Shown: piece after piece, positions 24,873-31,575 of the stretch
Layout of the letters: the number at the start of each line of letters is the position of its first letter
Position numbering within the stretch: position 1 is the first letter of the stretch
Source: Promicromonosporaceae bacterium
Lineage (GTDB): Bacteria > Actinomycetota > Actinomycetes > Actinomycetales > Cellulomonadaceae
Direction of reading: 5' to 3'
Length of the DNA: 32,744 bases
NCBI GenBank assembly: GCA_009783295.1
Contig: WRHK01000042.1
Location: 1-32,744 of the forward strand
Translations under genes and position numbers: made by a program
The notes under the pieces: model-generated
Databases searched by the model: none
What the model saw: the letters and a program-made list of their open reading frames with translations, nothing else
Told to the model about the DNA's origin: nothing

Positions 24873-26572
24873 GTTTCACCGTCCCCTCATGCAACGCCAC
24901 CGATACTCCCAAGGTGACCGCACCCAGGACCCGGAGTGCCTACGACCCGCTGCCGGGCCGTCGCCGCCGCGAGCGCGTCCGGTTCTCCGCGTCGACCGTC
25001 GTCGCCGTGCTCGGGGTCATCGGTCTGCTCTCCGCGATCTCGCGTCCGTTCCGGCACCGGCTGCACGCCGTGCTGTCGGTGCTGCCGAGCGTCGTGCCGC
25101 TCACCGCCGCGACCACGCTGGTGCTCGTCTCCGTGGGGCTGCTGCTCATGGCGCGCGGGCTGCGGCACGGCCAGCGGCTCGCGTGGGGGTCGACGCTCGC
25201 GCTGCTCGTGGCCTCGGCGGTGCTGCACGTGCTGCGCGGGTTCGACGTCGAGGAGGCGGCGATCGCGACGGCGGGGGCCGTCTGGCTCGCCACCCAGAGG
25301 GCGTCGTTCGCCGTGCTGCCCGCCAAGGCCACGGTGCGGCGGGCCGTGGGGCTCGGCGTCACCGCGGCCGTGGTGGGCACCGTCATGGGCCTTGTCATCC
25401 ACTGGGTCGAGCCGCGGCCTCGGCTCGACGTGATCGACCGGTTCGTCACCCCGCTGGCGGTCGTGGCCGTCGCGGCGCTCGGGGCGGCCGCGGCGTGGGT
25501 GCTGCTCTCGCCCAAGATCGCGCGGCGGCTCACCACCGACCAGCACCGCGAGGAGCGGGAGCGGGCGCGCGCCGTCGTCGAGCAGTACGGCTCCGGCACG
25601 CTCGACTGGTTCGCGCTGCGGGACGACAAGGACTGGTTCTTCGCCGGGCGGTCCTTGGTGGCGCACGCCGTGCGCGGCGGGGTGTGCCTGGTCTCGCCGG
25701 ACCCCATCGGGCCGGCGGAGGAGCAGGTGGCCGTGTGGTCCGAGTTCCTCGCCTACGTGGAGGAGCACGGGTGGTCCGTCGCCGTGCTCGGCGCCCGGCC
25801 CGAGCGTCTGCCCCTCTACGAGGCGAGCGGGCTGCGGCCCGTCTACCTGGGCGACGAGGCGATCCTCGACTGCCGCGACTTCTCGCTCGCAGGGTCGCGC
25901 TTCAAGTCGCTGCGCCAGTCCGTCGAGCGCGTGCGCCGCGCAGGGTGCACGACGACGTTCCACGACCCCGCGACAATCGGCCCCGAGCTGCGGGCCGAGC
26001 TCGAGGCGCTGCGCGGGCAGAGCCGCCGCGGCGAGGTGGAGCGCGGGTTCTCGATGACCCTCTCGCGGCTGTTCGACCCGCAGGACTCCGGGTTCCTGCT
26101 CGCCGTGACGCGGAACGCCGACGGCCGCGTCGACGCGTTCCTGCAGTGGGTGCCCGCGCCGGGCATCGACGGGTGGTCGCTCGACATCATGCGCCGCCGC
26201 ATCGACGACGACGTCGCGAACGGCGTGATCGAGGCGACCATCGTCGCGACCGTCGAGGAGGTCGCGGCCCGCGGGCGGTCCACGCTGTCCCTCAACTTCG
26301 CCCCCATGCGGTCCGTGCTGGAGGGTGTCGCGGGGGAGGGCCGGCGGCTGGCCGACGTCACCCGGCCGATCCTGGTCCAGCTGTCGCAGCGCACCCAGAT
26401 GGCGACGCTCGCGGCGTTCAACCGGAAGTTCCGGCCTACGTGGGAGCCGCGATACGTGGTGCTCGACTCGGTCGAGTGGGTGGCCGCGCAGAGCCTGGTC
26501 ATGGCGGATGCCGAGGGCATGACCGAGATCCCGGTGATCGGGCGGTTCCTGGGGCGGGCGGCCGCCGCATAG
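24869..26572 (+). CDS. MprF-like protein with phosphatidylglycerol lysyltransferase (DUF2156) C-terminal domain
   Basis: 567 residues; ATG overlaps the previous stop. The N-terminal half has about six hydrophobic segments (residues 40-220); the C-terminal half (about 230-560) resembles the LPG_synthase_C/DUF2156 domain of MprF and LysX, with WFALRDDKDWFFAGRSLVAH, GGVCLVSPDPIGP, GARPERLPLYEASGLRPVYLGDE, LRQSVERVRRAG and LNFAPMRSVLEG. MprF-type enzymes move an amino acid from aminoacyl-tRNA to phosphatidylglycerol, changing membrane charge. The gene ends 1 bp before the tRNA-Lys fragment at 26574, so before the element inserted it abutted tRNA-Lys. Substrate (Lys, Ala or other) is not known. 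Confidence 0.85.
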   Translation: MSFTVPSCNATDTPKVTAPRTRSAYDPLPGRRRRERVRFSASTVVAVLGVIGLLSAISRPFRHRLHAVLSVLPSVVPLTAATTLVLVSVGLLLMARGLRHGQRLAWGSTLALLVASAVLHVLRGFDVEEAAIATAGAVWLATQRASFAVLPAKATVRRAVGLGVTAAVVGTVMGLVIHWVEPRPRLDVIDRFVTPLAVVAVAALGAAAAWVLLSPKIARRLTTDQHREERERARAVVEQYGSGTLDWFALRDDKDWFFAGRSLVAHAVRGGVCLVSPDPIGPAEEQVAVWSEFLAYVEEHGWSVAVLGARPERLPLYEASGLRPVYLGDEAILDCRDFSLAGSRFKSLRQSVERVRRAGCTTTFHDPATIGPELRAELEALRGQSRRGEVERGFSMTLSRLFDPQDSGFLLAVTRNADGRVDAFLQWVPAPGIDGWSLDIMRRRIDDDVANGVIEATIVATVEEVAARGRSTLSLNFAPMRSVLEGVAGEGRRLADVTRPILVQLSQRTQMATLAAFNRKFRPTWEPRYVVLDSVEWVAAQSLVMADAEGMTEIPVIGRFLGRAAAA

Positions 26573-26573
26573 C

Positions 26574-26621
26574 GGTGCCCCGGCAGGGGCTCGAACCCTG
26601 GACCCGCGGATCAATAGTCCG
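26574..26621. repeat. Left attachment repeat: truncated tRNA-Lys 3' half
   Basis: Covers acceptor 3' strand, T-arm and anticodon-stem 3' strand of the minus-strand tRNA. It cannot fold as a tRNA because the 5' half is missing, and the anticodon-loop bases differ from the right copy at two positions (26612, 26615). Confidence 0.88.
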
Positions 26622-26895
26622 TCACGGCGGGTGAAATAGCGCGAAGCGCAGTGGAGGATCAGGCGGCATAAAGGGCGTGTGACCAGCACTAACGGTAGGC
26701 CTGGTAAGCCGGTCGTGAAGCCAGGAGCAGCCGCACGAAGCGTGGTCTTGCTACACGTCTGCTACATATCCCCGTCTACCCCGACGTGTGCGGTTGCTTA
26801 TGGCTACTGTGGCGCTCGATACCGCAACGCCCAGGTGACACCGCAGGAGCGCGAAGGGCGGACGAGAACGCAGGACGAGCCGTGCAGGAAGAGCC
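26622..26895. other. Left end of the element, non-coding
   Basis: 274 bp with no supported ORF. It contains the left arm-type site and a possible promoter zone around 26792-26823 (TTGCTT, 18 bp, GATACC) before the nucleotidyltransferase gene. The end AGGAAG (26887-26892) is the ribosome binding site of that gene. Confidence 0.4.
26749..26766. repeat. Left arm-type integrase site
   Basis: TGCTACACGTCTGCTACA matches 17 of 18 bases of the site at 29753-29770 in the same orientation. Each is itself two TGCTACA copies 11 bp apart, typical of tyrosine-integrase arm sites. Confidence 0.65.
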
Positions 26896-27405
26896 GTGAT
26901 CCCCGACCTTGACCCACTCACCGGGTACCTGCCTTATGTCAGCGACGATCCATACACGACGACGATCCAGGAGGTTCACGACCGATTCGCGACCAACGAC
27001 CGGCGCCGGCGCGTCTGGGACATGTTCGAGCTGTGGGTGGAGGCGCTCGACGACGTCGGACTTCGCGGACCGTTGCGGTTGAGCGGAAGCTACGTCACAG
27101 GCAAGGAGATGCCCGGTGACCTGGATGTCGCCGTCTACGTCAGTCCCTCCGATTACGTTCTTGCCGAGAAGGTGACAACGTCCGCCGCGCACTTGTGGAC
27201 GTGGCACAGTTTGGCTCGGTTCCAACCGAGCTCCGGCTGGGTGTCGTTGGGGGACACCCGTATCCAGCCAGCACTCGGACTGGTGGACGCGTTCTGGGTG
27301 CCAGAGGGACCACACGGGCGGTTGTTTGCGCAAGGATGGACGTCTGAGTTTGTGAACAAGGTTGCCACGGGAGTTCGCAAGGGTTGGCTGGAGGTGGAGC
27401 GGTGA
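26896..27405 (+). CDS. DUF6932-like minimal nucleotidyltransferase
   Basis: 169 residues, GTG start with AGGAAG about 4 nt upstream. The polymerase-beta-type nucleotidyltransferase motif is LSGSYVTGKEMPGDLDVAV: Gly64-Ser65, then Asp75 and Asp77, with Asp131 a candidate third carboxylate. The N-terminus (IPDLDPLTGYLP, then RFATNDRRRRVWDMF) matches my memory of DUF6932 proteins, which begin IP.FD..G.LP and carry GSFVT..E.P.D.DV. Such proteins are related to MNT/AbiEii-type toxins or antitoxins. The metal-binding residues are intact, so it may be active. The stop overlaps the partner gene by 4 bp (GTGA). Codons with T or A in the third position are common. Function is inferred only. Confidence 0.8.
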   Translation: MIPDLDPLTGYLPYVSDDPYTTTIQEVHDRFATNDRRRRVWDMFELWVEALDDVGLRGPLRLSGSYVTGKEMPGDLDVAVYVSPSDYVLAEKVTTSAAHLWTWHSLARFQPSSGWVSLGDTRIQPALGLVDAFWVPEGPHGRLFAQGWTSEFVNKVATGVRKGWLEVER

Positions 27406-28415
27406 GCGCGACCGAGTTCCAGCAGGGCTACGAGAGCCTCTTGCGTGACGCCATCCGTGAGACGGTGCTGAACGCCCGAGACGCCGACGCAGACGCGGCT
27501 GCCTTCTGGTGGGGGGCCCTGAGTGGCCTCGTCCGGTCTGAGCGTGACGAGCAGATCCTGCGGGAAGAGACGGCTCCGACGCAGGTAGAGCTCGACCTCC
27601 ATCTGACTGGTGAAGGCGTAACGGGACACGCTACGAAGGCCAACGACCTTGCAGTGCTGATCAAGAAGCTTTCCGAGTCCACGAAGTTCGTCGCGCGAGA
27701 GATCGCTGGCGCCCGGAAGTGGTCCGAGAACCTCCTCGTTGAGGGAGTCGCTCCGGGTTCTGTGCGCGTCGTGATTCGAGCGCCGGAGTTGCCCGCCGAA
27801 CCGGGGCAGCTGGACGTCGATCCAGGTGAGTCCGCCGACTCGAAGGCATTGCGGCGAGTTGCGTCGCTCTTGACTCTGGCATCGAGCGACGACCTCGCCG
27901 GCGGCGACGATCCGCTCGCGGCCGCGGTCCAAGGCCTGCCGAAGCCTGCGCGGGAGAGCTTGCGGCTCGCCGCCCAAACCGTGGTCGACGCTCGGTGGGA
28001 AGTAGACGGAACAGTACGACGGTGGCGCGAGCCAGAGGTGCAGCTTCGGATCACGTCGCGAGGCGCGAAGCACTTGCGAGACACGCTCGGGCAGAAGGTC
28101 TCGAAGCCAGAGCGCGTCTCGTTCGTCGGGACTCTGGACGGCTTCCGGAGATCGGTTGGCGTTGCGTTCCTGCGGCCCGACGGCGAGGGAGCAGCGCAGA
28201 GTGTCGCAGTCGCCGACGCCGGGCTGTTCATCAAGGTCGCGCGGCTCGCTGCAGAAGAGGATCTGCCAGTGCGGGCCGCCGTCGAGGTCTGGCAGGCCAT
28301 GCGCAAGAACGGGCAGCCGGGTCGGGTATCGCGCCGGCTCATCCATATCGAGGCACTCGGATCTCAGGAGACGCTCGGCGCAGCGCGGTCAGGCATCGTC
28401 TCTGACGCGGAGTGA
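27402..28415 (+). CDS. Unrecognised 337-residue partner of the nucleotidyltransferase
   Basis: 337 residues from the GTG at 27402, preceded by GGAGGTGGAG; start and upstream stop overlap (GTGA). I recognise no family. The N-terminal third is helical and charged (YESLLRDAIRETVLNARDADADAAAFWWGALSGL). A strand-rich middle (VELDLHLTGEGVTG to VRVVIRAPELP) and a helical segment (residues about 145-200) follow. The C-terminal part (about 235-320: RVSFVGTLDGFRRSVGVAFL to RVSRRLIHIEAL) looks like a small beta-barrel. No membrane helix, signal or catalytic motif is evident. Tight coupling to the nucleotidyltransferase suggests a two-protein toxin-antitoxin or defence module, with this protein as target, effector or inhibitor. 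That is inference. Confidence 0.75.
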   Translation: MSATEFQQGYESLLRDAIRETVLNARDADADAAAFWWGALSGLVRSERDEQILREETAPTQVELDLHLTGEGVTGHATKANDLAVLIKKLSESTKFVAREIAGARKWSENLLVEGVAPGSVRVVIRAPELPAEPGQLDVDPGESADSKALRRVASLLTLASSDDLAGGDDPLAAAVQGLPKPARESLRLAAQTVVDARWEVDGTVRRWREPEVQLRITSRGAKHLRDTLGQKVSKPERVSFVGTLDGFRRSVGVAFLRPDGEGAAQSVAVADAGLFIKVARLAAEEDLPVRAAVEVWQAMRKNGQPGRVSRRLIHIEALGSQETLGAARSGIVSDAE

Positions 28416-28436
28416 GGGAGAGCATCCAACGGCGCC

Positions 28437-28568
28437 GTGCACGGCACGACCGGCGCGATCATCGCCGGCATCGCCGGCGCCGTCGGATCCGTCGTGGCGA
28501 CCATCGCCGGCGGCCTCGGCGTCGCCTACCGCCCGCAGCTCGATGCCGCGACGACCCCCGAAGGCTGA
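28437..28568 (+). CDS. Tiny hydrophobic protein (43 aa)
   Basis: GTG start at 28437; residues about 3-30 (TTGAIIAGIAGAVGSVVATI) form one Gly/Ala-rich transmembrane or membrane-active helix, followed by a polar tail. GAGGGAG lies about 15 nt upstream, far for a ribosome binding site. It begins 21 bp after the partner gene and its 3' end overlaps the next ORF in another frame. It could be a holin-like or toxin-like peptide; it may also be chance. Confidence 0.45.
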   Translation: MHGTTGAIIAGIAGAVGSVVATIAGGLGVAYRPQLDAATTPEG

Positions 28569-28683
28569 CCCGCGGCCGGCGCACTGGTACTCGCTCGACG
28601 GTACGCGAGTCGACGGCTGGCAGTGCTCCTGCGGGTTCTTCTTCGCCACCGAGCCGGCCGCGCGGCAGCATCCCTGCCGCTGA
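28543..28683 (+). CDS. Tiny Cys/His protein (46 aa), possible zinc ribbon
   Basis: ATG at 28543, overlapping the 43-aa ORF by 26 bp. Cys28, Cys30, His43 and Cys45 (WQCSCGFFF ... RQHPC) could bind one zinc. The N-terminus is basic and Pro-rich. It ends 8 bp before a strong terminator, which supports it as the last gene of the plus-strand run. Function unknown. Confidence 0.5.
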   Translation: MPRRPPKADPRPAHWYSLDGTRVDGWQCSCGFFFATEPAARQHPCR

Positions 28684-28691
28684 ACGAGGAT

Positions 28692-28725
28692 CGCCCCCGC
28701 TCACCCTCACGGGTGGGCGGGGGCG
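28692..28725 (+). terminator. Strong terminator of the nucleotidyltransferase operon
   Basis: A 15-bp stem (28692-28706 with 28711-28725, one G-U) with a TCAC loop, followed by GTTTCGTC. A similar hairpin with the same trailing sequence occurs at 29349-29386. Confidence 0.85.
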
Positions 28726-28757
28726 GTTTCGTCATGCCCGGGTGATCAGTTGGGGCG

Positions 28758-28788
28758 GGCCCCCGCTACGACGGTCGTATCGGGGGTC
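28758..28788 (-). terminator. Hairpin downstream of the secreted-protein gene
   Basis: CCCCCGCTACGAC (28760-28772) pairs with GTCGTATCGGGGG (28774-28786) with one mismatch and extends by two pairs. It lies 57 bp past the stop of the minus-strand gene ending at 28845. Confidence 0.5.
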
Positions 28789-28844
28789 TTCGCGTCGCCG
28801 AGGTCTCGCGGAGAGGGCTCCGATCGACGTCCCTTGGTCCGTGC

Positions 28845-29165
28845 CTAGTTCAGGCAGTCGGTCCAGCCGATGTTGACGTACAGGGCCGTGGCGACCTGGT
28901 GGTTGCACGGGGTCACCCCGCCGGTCGTGTTCAGCACCCACTGCGGGGCCGGGTAGCCGTCCAGGTTGGTCGGGAACAGGGTGCAGTTGGCGCCGTCGGG
29001 GGTGACTGTGCCGTCGACGTGGATGTGGGGCCACTCGGCCAACGTGACGATGCACGCGGAGCCAGGCGTTGCGGCCGAGGCGGACGTGGCGAGGACGATT
29101 CCGCCAACGATGGACGTGCCTGCGACCAGCGCGAGAGATGCGCCGAGCGCGAGTGTTTTGCGCAT
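28845..29165 (-). CDS. Small secreted four-cysteine protein
   Basis: 106 residues from the ATG at 29165 (AGGA 8 nt upstream). A classical signal peptide (MRKTLALGASLALVAGTSIV, then a hydrophobic core ending ATSASA) should be cleaved near residue 31. The 75-residue mature part has four cysteines (first at residue 38; NCTLF, PCNHQ and the C-terminal DCLN), enough for two disulfides. Trp and Asn are frequent. I do not recognise the family. It is the only minus-strand gene in the element and sits between two terminators with its own upstream palindrome (29251-29267). Confidence 0.7.
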   Translation of the reverse strand: MRKTLALGASLALVAGTSIVGGIVLATSASAATPGSACIVTLAEWPHIHVDGTVTPDGANCTLFPTNLDGYPAPQWVLNTTGGVTPCNHQVATALYVNIGWTDCLN

Positions 29166-29250
29166 GAGTCGATCCTGTTCGGTGAGTGGGACGGCACGTA
29201 AAGAGCGCGCAACGATGCGCGGTCGCGGCGATGTCCGCGGTGCCATTTCC

Positions 29251-29267
29251 TGACCCAGAAAGGGTCA
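29251..29267. promoter_or_regulatory. Inverted repeat upstream of the secreted-protein gene
   Basis: TGACCC-AGAAA-GGGTCA is a perfect 6+5+6 inverted repeat about 86 bp upstream of the ATG at 29165. It could be an operator or a short hairpin; no regulator is known. Confidence 0.35.
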
Positions 29268-29348
29268 CCCGTCATCTCGGGGTCAGCAACCCGAACACCA
29301 TGACGGCTGGTCAGGCGGCATGGACTCCCGAGCGCCGCAGAACGACGA

Positions 29349-29386
29349 CCGCCCCCGCTTCACCCTCATGGTGTCGGCGGGGACGG
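29349..29386 (+). terminator. Second, imperfect copy of the element's terminator
   Basis: The arms at 29349-29364 and 29370-29386 are imperfectly complementary. Bases GCCCCCGCTTCACCCTCA and the trailing GGTTTCGTCATG closely repeat the block at 28694-28736, so one was probably copied from the other. No plus-strand gene is seen immediately upstream. Confidence 0.5.
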
Positions 29387-29421
29387 TTTCGTCATGACCA
29401 GGCCGGTGCGATGCTCGGGGC

Positions 29422-29739
29422 ATGCGTACACGTGCAGGCCGTGCGGCCGAGGCAGGGATCGATGCGGCGACGTCGGGCATCATCAAGGGAATCGCGAAGC
29501 TGGACGAGAAGGTCGGCTCGCCGCGTCCCGACCTCGTGAAGATGGCCGCGCAGCTGCAGCGTGCGCTCGAGGAGCGCCGCGTCACGGCGGCCAACTGGGA
29601 GGCGAAGCGGCCCGGCGGGTCAATGGCGCGCTCGTTCGCCAAGCAGGTCGTCGACCTCGAGACGAAGGTGGCGAAGGCGCAGGAGAAGCTCGCTGCCTGG
29701 GATGCCGCGCATCCTGACGACCCGACGCGTGAGGACTGA
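29422..29739 (+). CDS. Helical 105-residue protein, unknown function
   Basis: ATG at 29422; no good ribosome binding site. The sequence is almost wholly helical and charged, with a Gly/Ala-rich start and a coiled-coil-like C-terminal part (FAKQVVDLETKVAKAQEKLA). There is no membrane segment or motif I recognise. It is the last ORF of the element, 13 bp before the right arm-type site, a position where small phage-derived or accessory proteins are often found. The opposite-strand frame is also open but lacks signals. Confidence 0.55.
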   Translation: MRTRAGRAAEAGIDAATSGIIKGIAKLDEKVGSPRPDLVKMAAQLQRALEERRVTAANWEAKRPGGSMARSFAKQVVDLETKVAKAQEKLAAWDAAHPDDPTRED

Positions 29740-29752
29740 CCCGAGGGGTCGC

Positions 29753-29770
29753 TGCTACACATCTGCTACA
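29753..29770. repeat. Right arm-type integrase site
   Basis: TGCTACACATCTGCTACA, 17/18 identical to 26749-26766 and in the same direction, 49 bp inside the right attachment repeat. Confidence 0.65.
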
Positions 29771-29818
29771 CAAAGCCAGGACCCAAAGCAAAGCAAAGGC
29801 AAAAGTACCTGGTCAGAA

Positions 29819-29895
29819 TGGTGCCCCGGCAGGGGCTCGAACCCTGGACCCGCGGATTAAAAGTCCGCTGCTCTGACCAACTGAGCTACCGAGGC
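29819..29895 (-). tRNA. tRNA-Lys (TTT), intact, with encoded CCA; right attachment repeat inside
   Basis: 77 nt including CCA (29819-29821). Acceptor GCCTCGG pairs with CCGGGGC, D-arm AGCTCAGTTGGTCAGAGC, anticodon loop CTTTTAA with anticodon TTT, T-loop GTTCGAGCC. Its 3' 48 bp repeat at 26574-26621, so the 3' half was supplied by the element on insertion and keeps the tRNA functional. Confidence 0.94.
29820..29867. repeat. Right attachment repeat within tRNA-Lys
   Basis: 46 of 48 bases match 26574-26621; the two differences fall in the anticodon loop. The crossover therefore probably lies in the 38-bp perfect block (29820-29857). Confidence 0.88.
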
Positions 29896-29947
29896 ACCCC
29901 CGAGGTTACGGCATCGGGCCTGACGGCTGGCGCCTCGTCGGGGCAGG

Positions 29948-31444
29948 TCAGCCCACGAAGAGCTCCAGCGCCTTGTCCACCGTCAGCCACAGGCCGTACG
30001 CGAGGCCTCCCGCCACGACCACCCACAGAGCCACCGGGACCGCGCCGCCGAGCCTCCGGGCGCGGTCCTGTGCGGCGGGGCGCCGGGTGGACTCGAGGCG
30101 CACGCCGTCGGCGGCGAGGCTGCCCTCGCGCTCGTGCCAGCGCTTCGACACGGGCTTGATCAGCAGGTTGGCGACGAACCCGACCGCGAGCACCCCCACC
30201 ATGACCAGCAGCGACACCGAGTACAGGTCGGAGCCCGAGGCCCCGGACGCCTTCTGGCGGTCGGCGATGGAGTTGACGATGAGCGGCCCGGCGATGCCCG
30301 CCGCCGACCACGCGGTGAGCACGCGCCCGTGGATGGCCGACACCTGGTACCCGCCGAACAGGTCCTTGATGTACGCGGGCAGGGCGGCGAACCCGCCGCC
30401 GTAGAAGCTGATGATCACCGCCGCGAACAGCACGAACAGCGGCACCGACGCCGTGCCCACCTGGGAGAGCAGCAGGTAGGCGATCGCCCCGACGCCCAGG
30501 TACATGACGTAGATGCGCTTGCGGCCCATCCAGTCGGACAGCGACGACCAGCCGAACCGGCCCGCCATGTTGCACAGCGACAGCACGCCCACGAACCCGG
30601 CGGCGACCGTCGCGGTGACGGCCGGGAAGAAGTCCTGCACCATCGGCGCGGCCTGCTCCAGGATGCCGATGCCCGCGGTGATGTTGCAGAACATCACCAC
30701 CCACAGCAGCCAGAACTGCGGGGTGCGGATCGCGTTGCGGGCCGACACGTTCGCGGTGGTGACCAGCGCCGACCTCTGCACGGTGGGCGGCTCCCAGCCC
30801 TCGGGCCTCCAGCCGGGCTCGGGCACCCGCATGGTCGCGATGCCGGCCACCATGATGACCAGGTCGATCGCGGCGAGCGCCAGGAACGTCGCCACGATGG
30901 GCGTGAGCGGGCTGTTGGCGAACGTGGCCAGCAGGCTCGACGTCAGCGGCGAGGCGACCAGGGCGCCGCCGCCGAACCCCATGATCGCGAGGCCGGTGGC
31001 CATGCCCGGCCGGTCGGGGAACCACTTGATGAGCGTCGACACGGGCGACACGTACCCGATGCCCAGGCCGATGCCTCCGATGCCGCCGTACCCCAGGTAC
31101 AGCAGCCACAGCTGCTCGGTGGCCACGCCCACCGACCCGACGCCGAACCCGACGATCCAGAACACGGTGGCCAGCGCCATCGCCTTGCGCGGCCCCACCT
31201 TCTCCACCCAGGTGCCGCCGAACGCGGCCGACAGGCCGAGCATGCCGATGGCGATCGAGAAGATGAACCCGATCTGGGTGTGGGAGGCGTCGAACCGCTC
31301 CATGAGCGGGTTCTTGAACACCGAGAACGCGTAGACCTCACCGATGGCGAGGTGGATGGCCAGGGCAGCCGGCGGGATGAGCCACCGGTTGTACCGGGGC
31401 GGGGCGACCGACCGTTCGCGGTCCAGGATCGACAGGATGCTCAT
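29948..31444 (-). CDS. OFA-type major facilitator superfamily transporter
   Basis: 498 residues from the ATG at 31444, chosen because AAGGA lies 6 nt upstream; an ATG 6 nt earlier has no spacing. Twelve or so hydrophobic segments; early AIGEVYAFSVFKNPL and the loop GTWVEKVGPRKAMAL fit the oxalate/formate antiporter-like branch, as do the mid-protein NMAGRFGWSSLSDWMGRKR and FYGGGFAALPAYIKDLFG. A charged linker and one extra C-terminal helix (VALWVVVAGGLAYGLWL) follow. Members move monocarboxylates or dicarboxylates; the substrate here is unknown. It is the first gene right of the tRNA-Lys and diverges from the ABC gene. Confidence 0.92.
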   Translation of the reverse strand: MSILSILDRERSVAPPRYNRWLIPPAALAIHLAIGEVYAFSVFKNPLMERFDASHTQIGFIFSIAIGMLGLSAAFGGTWVEKVGPRKAMALATVFWIVGFGVGSVGVATEQLWLLYLGYGGIGGIGLGIGYVSPVSTLIKWFPDRPGMATGLAIMGFGGGALVASPLTSSLLATFANSPLTPIVATFLALAAIDLVIMVAGIATMRVPEPGWRPEGWEPPTVQRSALVTTANVSARNAIRTPQFWLLWVVMFCNITAGIGILEQAAPMVQDFFPAVTATVAAGFVGVLSLCNMAGRFGWSSLSDWMGRKRIYVMYLGVGAIAYLLLSQVGTASVPLFVLFAAVIISFYGGGFAALPAYIKDLFGGYQVSAIHGRVLTAWSAAGIAGPLIVNSIADRQKASGASGSDLYSVSLLVMVGVLAVGFVANLLIKPVSKRWHEREGSLAADGVRLESTRRPAAQDRARRLGGAVPVALWVVVAGGLAYGLWLTVDKALELFVG

Positions 31445-31563
31445 GGGCATTCCTTCCGACGGAGCGTGGTGGGGCTCACCGTGCTCTGGTTGCGCGACCA
31501 TAGGCCGGGCCGTCGACGGGGCGGCGCGGGCCTGGCGCGAAGTGTCCGTCGGGCCGGGAGCCC

Positions 31564-31569
31564 TAGGCT
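31564..31569 (+). promoter_or_regulatory. -10 box (TAGGCT) for leaderless ABC gene
   Basis: TAGGCT ends 6 nt before the GTG at 31576. Confidence 0.5.
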
Positions 31570-31575
31570 CACGTC

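Larger units (their letters stand above)
26574..29867. mobile_element. Small integrase-less element inserted in tRNA-Lys
   Basis: About 3.3 kb bounded by a 48-bp direct repeat (26574-26621 and 29820-29867, 46/48 identical; the first 38 bp are perfect) that corresponds to the 3' half of tRNA-Lys from the anticodon arm. The right copy is part of an intact tRNA; the left is the displaced fragment. A TGCTACAC(G/A)TCTGCTACA site lies inside each end. Base and codon use are less GC-biased than in the flanks. Contents: two-gene nucleotidyltransferase module, two tiny ORFs, a secreted protein, a helical protein. I see no integrase, excisionase or replication gene, so it is a remnant or is mobilised in trans. 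Confidence 0.85.

Noticed and set aside
26574-26621. Second functional tRNA
   Set aside because: Only the 3' half is present; D-arm and 5' acceptor strand are missing.
27153-28346. 397-codon minus-strand frame in the element
   Set aside because: The plus-strand pair has ribosome binding sites, a GTGA overlap and motif support; this frame has none.
29283-29762. 159-codon minus-strand frame over the 105-residue ORF
   Set aside because: Ser/Arg/Cys-rich shadow with no start signals; the plus-strand frame has more protein-like composition.
26622-29818. Integrase, excisionase or transposase within the element
   Set aside because: No frame shows the tyrosine-recombinase RHRY pattern, a serine-recombinase domain or a DDE motif.
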